From the NCBI RefSeq assembly GCF_004765805.1, contig NZ_ML219773.1, positions 682,001-746,000 of the forward strand: DNA of 64,000 nt, read 5' to 3'. The stretch's first letter is position 1. Every line of letters begins with the position of its first letter. Below, piece after piece: positions 58,613 through 64,000 of the stretch. Source of the stretch: Halorussus halobius. Lineage in GTDB: Archaea; Halobacteriota; Halobacteria; Halobacteriales; Haladaptataceae. Under the pieces are notes generated by a model. The model saw nothing but the letters and a program-made list of their open reading frames with translations. It searched no databases and had not been told where the DNA came from. The translations under genes were made by a program, and so were the position numbers.

Positions 58613-59728
58613 TCAGGAGGTCTCGAACGCCTCGAACAGCGACTTCCGGGTGCTGGCGTCGATGAGCATGTCGAGGGTCTGCTCGTGTTCGCCCCCGACC
58701 TGCGCGAACAGGCCCAGCGGCACGCGCGCCGTGGCCGAGTCGGTGTTCCCGCCGGTGGTCTCGCTGGCGTCGAACGCGGATTCGAGGACGTCGAGCGCGT
58801 TCGTCCGGACGTCCTCGGCCCGACACGAGACCACGATGGTCTCCTCGTGGATGCCGAACACGGCGGCGGTCGAGACGCCCTCCAGTCGGAGCATGGTGTC
58901 GGCGGCCTCGTCGAGCGCCGAGGCCGAGGGGACGCTGCCGACGTTGGTCACGGCGAAGCTGGCCTGTCGCTCGCGGTTGGCGATGGCGTCGCTGATGACG
59001 TCGAACGTGTCGCCGCTCATGCCGGGCGACCGGAGGTCCTCGATGCGGCCGAGGTCGGCGTAGGCGTGGAGGAACCCCGCCGCCTCGTAGTCGTGCCGGC
59101 CGTTGGCGCGCCGGAAGTCCCGGGTACCGGCCCGGATGCCGTGGAGCAACGCGGTAGCGACCCGCTGGTCGGGGACGACGCCCTCCTCGTCCAGCAGTCG
59201 CGTCACCGTGGTCGAGGTCGCGCCGTCGTCGGTCGGGGTCACGGTGAGGATGTTCTCCTCGGCGGTGGGTCGGTGGCGGACCAGCGCGACCACCGGCGGG
59301 TTGTTCGAGAGCCGCGGGACGCCACCGCCCCCGCCGACGGCGACCGCGGCCTCCGAGTCCGAGAGACCGTCGGCGTCCTCGCCGACGACCGACAGTTCCA
59401 GGTCGAAGATGTTCGAGAACGTCTTGCTGTCCTCGCCCGTGACCGGTCCCTCGGCGAACAGGCGGGCGGTGACGCCCCACTCGCTACAGAGCGCCTGCAG
59501 GCCGACTGCGGCCGCCAGCGCGTCGATGCTCGGCCCTTCCGGTACCACGAGCGCGACGCGGTCCTGTCCGGTGATCGCGTTCCTGAGGGCGTCGACCGGC
59601 TCCTCGCCGCCGCCGTCACGCCAGTCGTGGACCGACCGTGCGGCGTAGACGGCGAGCCCGCCCGCCACGAGAAGCGTCGCTGCGGCGGCCGCGTACTCGA
59701 CGCCGCCGAACGGAGTCCCGAGAGCCAT
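58613..59728 (-). CDS. Membrane-anchored DHH/DHHA1-like protein
   Basis: The 371-residue protein has one hydrophobic helix at the start (AAAAATLLVAGGLAVYAARS) and then a DHH phosphoesterase-like region. VALVVPEGPSIDALAAAVGL stands where active enzymes have the first Asp motif, and FAEGPVTGEDSKTFSNIFDL follows. I do not find a DHH triad: the segment reads VVALVRHRPTAEEN. A DHHA1-like C-terminus (VPLGLFAQVGGEHEQTLDML) remains. It may therefore be a non-catalytic nucleotide-binding protein. Haloarchaeal homologues are often labelled DHH phosphoesterases. It is followed at a distance by ppa on the same strand. Confidence 0.65.
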   Translation of the reverse strand: MALGTPFGGVEYAAAAATLLVAGGLAVYAARSVHDWRDGGGEEPVDALRNAITGQDRVALVVPEGPSIDALAAAVGLQALCSEWGVTARLFAEGPVTGEDSKTFSNIFDLELSVVGEDADGLSDSEAAVAVGGGGGVPRLSNNPPVVALVRHRPTAEENILTVTPTDDGATSTTVTRLLDEEGVVPDQRVATALLHGIRAGTRDFRRANGRHDYEAAGFLHAYADLGRIEDLRSPGMSGDTFDVISDAIANRERQASFAVTNVGSVPSASALDEAADTMLRLEGVSTAAVFGIHEETIVVSCRAEDVRTNALDVLESAFDASETTGGNTDSATARVPLGLFAQVGGEHEQTLDMLIDASTRKSLFEAFETS

Positions 59729-59903
59729 CGATTCGGCGTGTTCAGGCCAGCGTCAAATAGTTTCGGGGACGGGCGGCGCTCGGACCCGAGGAGAGGCGGG
59801 GCCGACGCGCGGCGGAGAGGCCGGAATTTCGAGGTCCGGTACGGGTGAGAACGGGGCGGAGGGGTCTGCCGGCGGGAACAGGTGGCTGCCCTCTCGTAGC
59901 GGA

Positions 59904-60437
59904 TTAGGCGAACTCCTGCTCGTAGAGGTCCATCGCGTGTTCGATGGCGTCTTTCGCAGCCTGCTTGTCCTCCCAGCCCAGCGTCTCGACCTCCTTGCCC
60001 GGTTCGAGGTTCTTGTAGGTCTCGAAGAACTCCTCGATCTCGGCGGTCTGCTGGTCCGAGAGGTCCTCGATGTCCTGCACCTCGTCGTAGCGGGGGTCCT
60101 CGCTCGGGACCGCGATGACCTTGTCGTCTTGCTCGCCGTCGTCGTCCATCTTCATCAGCGCGACGGGCCGAGCCTCGATGACGCAGCCGGGGAAGGTCTT
60201 GTCCTCGACGAGGACGAGCACGTCGAAGGGGTCCTCGTCGTCGTAGTAGCTCTGCGGGATGAAGCCGTAGTCGCTGGGGTAGTGGACGTTCGAGTGGAGC
60301 ACGCGGTCGAGGACGACGCCGGGAACGTCCTTGTCGTACTCGTACTTGTTGCGCTCGCCTTTGAGACATTCCACGACAGCGTATATCTCCTCGGGCGGGT
60401 TCGGTCCGGTCTCGAGGTCTTCCCAGAGGTTCGTCAT
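59904..60437 (-). CDS. ppa: Inorganic pyrophosphatase (family I)
   Basis: The 177-residue enzyme hydrolyses pyrophosphate to drive biosynthesis. Family I residues are visible in EIYAVVECLKGERNKYEYDK, VLHSNVHYPSDYGFIPQSYY, DDEDPFDVLVLVEDKTFPGC (metal-binding aspartates), and DDKVIAVPSEDPRYDEVQDI. The ATG at 60437 gives the family N-terminus (MTNLWEDL); the frame upstream is not conserved. It is cytoplasmic, hexameric in homologues, and here shows the acidic surface expected of a halophile. The 175-bp space downstream is empty. Confidence 0.93.
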   Translation of the reverse strand: MTNLWEDLETGPNPPEEIYAVVECLKGERNKYEYDKDVPGVVLDRVLHSNVHYPSDYGFIPQSYYDDEDPFDVLVLVEDKTFPGCVIEARPVALMKMDDDGEQDDKVIAVPSEDPRYDEVQDIEDLSDQQTAEIEEFFETYKNLEPGKEVETLGWEDKQAAKDAIEHAMDLYEQEFA

Positions 60438-60687
60438 GGTGCAGTCCGGAACTCGGTCCGAGGTCCGGAAAGTCCTTTCGGCATTCCGTGGGGAGGTGAC
60501 TGCCCCGCCGGACGGTCGGCAGTCCGCTCGGGGTCCGGCGACGACCCCGGCAATTCGTGCCCCGAGCCGAACCAATTTTTTTACGAGTCCCGTTACGTAC
60601 CGACCGTCTGGTGGGTCGACTCCCCGATACGGTCGAAAGCGTCAGCGGAGTTGGGAAAGATTAAATACCACCGTGACAAATCATCGG

Positions 60688-61056
60688 ATGTCAGAGTCTA
60701 TGTCAGAGGCACAGACACTCACAGAGACTAGTACCGCTCGCAACCTCACCGCGTTCCAGACGAACATCCTGACCATCCTCTCCGAGGAGCCGATGTACGG
60801 GCTCGCCATCAAGCGCGAGCTCGAGGATTACTACGGCGAGGAGGTCAACCACGGACGCCTCTACCCCAACCTCGACACGCTGGTCGAGAAGGGCTACGTC
60901 GAGAAGAGCGAACTCGACAAGCGCACCAACCAGTACGAGCTCACCGACGAGGGGCTGGCCGTCGTGGTCGACGGGCTCGAATGGACTCTCTCGAAGTTCG
61001 TGACCGACGACGAGCGCGCCGACCAGGTCCGCGACCTCGTCGCCAGCAGCGAGTAG
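60688..61056 (+). CDS. PadR-family transcriptional regulator
   Basis: The 122-residue protein has a winged helix: NLTAFQTNILTILSEEPMYG, then AIKRELEDYYGEEVNHGRLY, then PNLDTLVEKGYVEKSELDKR, the PadR core including the RLYPNLDTL helix. A short helical C-terminus gives the dimer interface. The start is ATG 60688, with TTAAATA (60661-60667) about 24 bp upstream; a second ATG at 60700 is possible. PadR proteins usually repress their own or a neighbouring gene; the target here is unknown. It faces the rnhA operon convergently. Confidence 0.87.
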   Translation: MSESMSEAQTLTETSTARNLTAFQTNILTILSEEPMYGLAIKRELEDYYGEEVNHGRLYPNLDTLVEKGYVEKSELDKRTNQYELTDEGLAVVVDGLEWTLSKFVTDDERADQVRDLVASSE

Positions 61057-61130
61057 ACGCCGCCCCACGAATTCCGATCGGAGCGTCTCCGTTCCGCGGC
61101 TCCGGAGACCGGCCGGGACGGACGATTTCG

Positions 61131-61727
61131 CTACTTCTCGCTCGCGATCTCGAACACGTAGTCGAGCGACTCCTCGACGATTGCGCGCTGGTCGTCGCTC
61201 GGCCACGCGTTCCGGGGGAAGTACTCCGCGAGGAACTCCTCGACTTCGTCGTCGGTCGCGGACTCGACGGGGCGGGCGTAGTGGTTGCCCATGAAGTCCG
61301 CGAACGCCGCCGCGTTGTCGCCGTGGACGTCGCCGTGGTCCTCGCGGACCCGAGCCACGACCCGGCGGTTGTGTTCCTCGACCGCCACCCACTCTTCGGG
61401 TTCGCCCGGCCCGGACAGCGACACCTCGACCGCACGGGAGGTGTCCTCGACGCGCTCGGGGCGTATCATGTCGCCGTCCACCCAGTCGTCGGGATGGACG
61501 ACGAGGGTCTCGCCGGCGTCGTCCGCTCGAACCCGCGCCGTGAAGTCGTGGTCGGCCAACAGGTCGGCCCGCTCCTCGCGGTAGGCCTCGGCTTCGGCGT
61601 CGTCGACCGCCTCGCGTGCGAGTCGGGTGAGCCGTTCGGCGCGCTCCACGACCGCTTCCGGGAGGTCGCCGTCCTCGGCGGACGCCTCCTCGTCGGACGC
61701 CTCGCGGGACGGGTCGGCGTCAGGCAT
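61131..61727 (-). CDS. RnhA-operon protein (haloarchaeal conserved)
   Basis: The 198-residue protein is acidic (N-terminal SREASDEEASAEDGDL) and then helical and mixed: EAVVERAERLTRLAREAVDD, DFTARVRADDAGETLVVHPD, and VEESLDYVFEIASEK at the end. It overlaps the end of rnhA by eight bases, the order known in haloarchaea as the rnhA operon. The function is unknown; the linkage suggests RNA or DNA metabolism. The ATG at 61727 is supported by the overlap. Confidence 0.75.
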   Translation of the reverse strand: MPDADPSREASDEEASAEDGDLPEAVVERAERLTRLAREAVDDAEAEAYREERADLLADHDFTARVRADDAGETLVVHPDDWVDGDMIRPERVEDTSRAVEVSLSGPGEPEEWVAVEEHNRRVVARVREDHGDVHGDNAAAFADFMGNHYARPVESATDDEVEEFLAEYFPRNAWPSDDQRAIVEESLDYVFEIASEK

Positions 61728-62313
61728 CGTCGAGCGCCTCGTTGGCTAGCTCGTCGGCGCGCTCGTTTATCTCTCGCGGGACGTGCGCGAGGTCCCAGTC
61801 GTCGAAGTCGTCGAGCAGTTCCCGGACGGTCACCCGATACTCGCGCAGTTCGGGGTCGTTGGTGTTCCACGCGCCGGTGACCTGCTTGACTATCAACTCG
61901 GAGTCGCCCTTGAGTTCGACCGAGTCGAAGCCGTAGTCGCTGGCCGCCCGGAGTGCGCGGAGCAACGCTTCGTACTCGGCCTGATTGTTGGTCGCGCGCC
62001 CGACGGTTTCGCCGCCCTCGGCGGCGATGCCGTCGCTGGTGACGAGGACCCACCCGGCCGCTGCGGGGCCGGGATTGCCTCGGCTCGCGCCGTCGAAGTA
62101 GACGTAGGCGTGGCCGCCGCCGTCGCGCAGCACGGCTTCGACGTCCTGCGGATTCGCGCCCTGGACCACGACCTTGTCGTCGTAGGCGACCGCGACCGCG
62201 TCGCCGTAGGTCGCGCGCCAGCGCTCGTGGTCGTCGTTGCCCGCCGACACGTCCGCGCCCGCCTCGACCAATTTCTCGCGGGCGGCGGCCACGTCGCACT
62301 CGATGACCGGCAT
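61720..62313 (-). CDS. rnhA: Ribonuclease HI
   Basis: The 197-residue enzyme degrades RNA in RNA-DNA hybrids. The catalytic carboxylates sit in AYVYFDGASRGNPGPAAAGW, TNNQAEYEALLRALRAASDY, ELKGDSELIVKQVTGAWNTN and EINERADELANEAL. A 65-residue N-terminal domain precedes it (MPVIECDVAAAREKLVEAGA), as in the haloarchaeal form. The start at 62313 gives that N-terminus. It is divergent from tfb, with 176 bp between. The next gene overlaps its stop. Confidence 0.9.
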   Translation of the reverse strand: MPVIECDVAAAREKLVEAGADVSAGNDDHERWRATYGDAVAVAYDDKVVVQGANPQDVEAVLRDGGGHAYVYFDGASRGNPGPAAAGWVLVTSDGIAAEGGETVGRATNNQAEYEALLRALRAASDYGFDSVELKGDSELIVKQVTGAWNTNDPELREYRVTVRELLDDFDDWDLAHVPREINERADELANEALDDA

Positions 62314-62489
62314 GGGCGTTGCTCGGCGGCACCGACGTAAACGATTTCCGGTGGCGGGTCGAACCGGTGATTCGCGTCGTGGGCCGAGTACGTCCGGGAA
62401 CGCGCTCGAACCTCGACTTCCGTCCTCTCGGCAAGGACACGTTTCGGCCAAGGGTTTAAGTACTTCGGCGATACTACTATAAAAGTGCG

Positions 62490-63455
62490 ATGACACGGTC
62501 CACTCGCCAGCGGGAGCGCCAAGCCGAGGCGGAGGAAACGGCGGAGGAGTCAGAGGGTGTACGGGAATGCCCGGAGTGTGGTTCTGACAACCTCGTCAAG
62601 AGTTCCGACAGGGCGGAGCTCGTGTGTGATGACTGCGGTCTGGTCGTGGAGGAAGAACAGATAGACCCCGGCCCCGAGTGGCGGGCGTTCAACCACCAGG
62701 AGCGCCAGGAGAAGTCCCGCGTGGGTGCCCCGACCACGCAGACGATGCACGACAAGGGGCTGACGACCACCATCGACTGGAAGGACAAGGACGCGTACGG
62801 CCGTTCGATTTCCTCGAAGAAGCGCTCGCAGATGCATCGGTTGCGCAAGTGGCAAGAGCGCATCCGGACGAAGGACGCGGGCGAGCGCAACCTCCAGTTC
62901 GCGCTGAGCGAGATCGACCGCATGGCGTCGGCGCTGGGCGTGCCCCGGTCGGTCCGCGAGGTGGCGTCGGTCATCTACCGGCGGGCGTTGAAGGAGGACC
63001 TCATCCGGGGCCGGTCCATCGAGGGGGTCGCCACCAGCGCGCTGTACGCCGCCTGCCGCAAGGAGGGCATCCCGCGAAGCCTCGAAGAGATCTCGGAGGT
63101 CTCGCGGGTCGAGCGTAAGGAAATCGGACGAACCTATCGGTACATCTCCCAGGAACTCGGCCTGGAGATGAAGCCCGTCGACCCGAAGAAGTACGTGCCC
63201 CGCTTTTGCTCGGAGCTCGAACTCAGCGAGGAGGTCCAGACCAAGGCCAACGAGATTATCGAGACCACCGCCGAGGAGGGCCTGCTGTCGGGCAAGTCGC
63301 CGACGGGGTACGCGGCCGCCGCCATCTACGCCGCCTCGCTCCTGTGCAACGAGAAAAAGACCCAGCGCGAGGTCGCCGACGTCGCCCAGGTCACCGAAGT
63401 CACCATCCGCAACCGCTACCAGGAACAGATCGAGGCGATGGGCATCCACAGCTGA
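62490..63455 (+). CDS. tfb: Transcription initiation factor TFB
   Basis: The 321-residue general factor bridges TBP, DNA and RNA polymerase. It has a zinc ribbon (about 25-60; [20 protein letters not shown], then [10 protein letters not shown]), the B-reader/linker (about 65-110; [20 protein letters not shown]) and two cyclin repeats (about 120-215 and 220-315). The second ends with the BRE-binding helix [20 protein letters not shown]. Haloarchaea have several TFBs; this copy, near rnhA, is probably the main one but numbering cannot be inferred. GTTTAAGTAC (62453-62462) is the TATA. It is divergent from rnhA. Confidence 0.94.
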   Translation: MTRSTRQRERQAEAEETAEESEGVRECPECGSDNLVKSSDRAELVCDDCGLVVEEEQIDPGPEWRAFNHQERQEKSRVGAPTTQTMHDKGLTTTIDWKDKDAYGRSISSKKRSQMHRLRKWQERIRTKDAGERNLQFALSEIDRMASALGVPRSVREVASVIYRRALKEDLIRGRSIEGVATSALYAACRKEGIPRSLEEISEVSRVERKEIGRTYRYISQELGLEMKPVDPKKYVPRFCSELELSEEVQTKANEIIETTAEEGLLSGKSPTGYAAAAIYAASLLCNEKKTQREVADVAQVTEVTIRNRYQEQIEAMGIHS

Positions 63456-63630
63456 CGCCGGGGCGAATTTCGACGATTCCTCGCGGTTCGACACGTCCGC
63501 GCCGACCGGTCTCGACCGCTGCGTAGTTTCAAGGACGAGGACGGGACGAACAGTCCCCGTGACCTGAGACCTGACGCGGGGCGGCCGAGCGAAACCGGCG
63601 GTGCGACCGCTCCGCGACCGGACAGCACCA

Positions 63631-63681
63631 CCTGCACGCTCCACTAACCTGCACGCCCCACTAACCTGCATGCCCCACTGA
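63631..63681 (+). repeat. Three 17-bp tandem repeats before nreA
   Basis: Units CCTGCACGCTCCACTAA, CCTGCACGCCCCACTAA and CCTGCATGCCCCACTGA occupy 63631-63647, 63648-63664 and 63665-63681. They lie 53 bp before the nreA start, in the 279-bp tfb-nreA gap that shows nothing else. They could be binding sites or slipped-strand repeats. Confidence 0.75.
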
Positions 63682-63734
63682 TTCGTGCGGTCCCCGAGTA
63701 AGGTTCAAATCGTTCGGGACCCAAGCGGGGGCGA

Positions 63735-64000
63735 ATGCGTCTCGACGAGTACATCGAGGACCTGGAGCCGGACGACGAGGACCGCAAGCGCCGGCTCGCC
63801 GAGGAGAAGTCCTACGAGATTCTCGACTACGTCGAGCAGGTCGAGGACCGCTTCTCCGAGGTGACGCAGGGCGACGCGATGGTCGGGAGCACGTCGCCTT
63901 CGGTGTTCGTCGGGCACTCGAACTACCCCAGCGTCTCGACGGGTATCCTCTCGCCGGTCGGCGCGGAGGAGCGCGCCGCGGAGTTCGCCACCAGCAGCGA
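63735..64000 (+). CDS. nreA: DNA repair protein NreA, partial (C-terminus off the right edge)
   Basis: The frame starts MRLDEYIEDLEPDDEDRKRR, then LAEEKSYEILDYVEQVEDRF, then TQGDAMVGSTSPSVFVGHSN and YPSVSTGILSPVGAEERAAE. It matches the start of NreA, an archaeal protein that interacts with PCNA through a C-terminal PIP motif and protects against DNA damage in Haloferax. Only the first 88 residues are in the window. AGGTTCAAATCG near 63708 fits a leaderless ATG. In-frame reading continues to the edge without a stop. Confidence 0.87.
   Translation, partial: MRLDEYIEDLEPDDEDRKRRLAEEKSYEILDYVEQVEDRFSEVTQGDAMVGSTSPSVFVGHSNYPSVSTGILSPVGAEERAAEFATSS

Noticed and set aside
1-64000. Provirus, integrative element or insertion sequence
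   Set aside because: No integrase, transposase, capsid or replication genes are present, and base composition is uniform apart from short promoter islands.

Overview
The window is a high-GC stretch of a haloarchaeal (class Halobacteria) chromosome. The evidence is an acidic proteome, an archaeal core gene set (TFB, RpoP, L37Ae, KEOPS Pcc1, Pth2, TruD, NreA, CetZ), and two ferredoxin-dependent 2-oxoacid oxidoreductases in place of 2-oxoacid dehydrogenases. Most genes have a TATA-like box about 24-28 bp before the start codon, which is the leaderless-promoter layout of these organisms. I cannot name the species. I see no rRNA, no intact tRNA, no CRISPR array, no transposase and no provirus. It reads as ordinary chromosome with about 64 genes, several small intergenic repeats and a few small accessory cassettes.

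Layout: 1-640, a secreted PKD-domain protein cut by the left edge. 863-4254, porA-porB (pyruvate:ferredoxin oxidoreductase) with an Lrp/AsnC regulator. 4711-7840, aminotransferase, SRPBCC protein and TctA-like permease. 7964-8662, the L37Ae-RpoP-Pcc1 operon. 8739-10905, small membrane and conserved proteins. 11349-17149, a fused SufS-SufU protein, TruD, Pth2, dCTP deaminase and the ThiR-like regulator. 17201-25643, an orphan Tat substrate-binding protein, a coiled-coil protein, a degenerate GH2-like protein, a PAC2 protein, and a geranylgeranyl reductase divergent from a 2Fe-2S ferredoxin. 25817-31314, AAC(3)-like acetyltransferase, rhodanese-MBL protein, MaoC hydratase, alpha/beta hydrolase and acyl-CoA ligase. 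31861-38460, a coiled-coil/membrane pair, SAM hydroxide adenosyltransferase, an XRE-controlled ABC cassette, PyrF and a GNAT enzyme. 38465-42940, a Dpp-type transporter without ATPases. 43204-48302, methylmalonyl-CoA mutase subunit, epimerase, Nudix hydrolase and a flavin reductase. 48467-51087, korA-korB. 51317-56683, secreted protein, second GGR-family enzyme, FNT channel, CetZ and a BtuF-like protein. 57167-64000, phosphodiesterase, DHH-like protein, pyrophosphatase, PadR regulator, rnhA operon, tfb and the start of nreA.

Functional themes: ferredoxin is reduced by PorAB and KorAB and can be used by the isoprenoid lipid reductases. Methylmalonyl-CoA mutase and epimerase with acyl-CoA ligase and MaoC hydratase point to acyl and propionyl-CoA metabolism. 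A second block serves RNA and protein synthesis.

The least explained content is intergenic. Two families of imperfect repeats (called G and F here) form hairpins whose stems differ between copies by compensatory base changes. They lie beside 3' ends of genes, often next to GCGGT-rich tracts and a third inverted-repeat element (H). Other notable signals are a 16-codon ORF behind a near-perfect Shine-Dalgarno sequence, a mirror-symmetric divergent promoter between the lipid reductase and ferredoxin genes, and tandem operator-like repeats before an XRE/ABC cassette.
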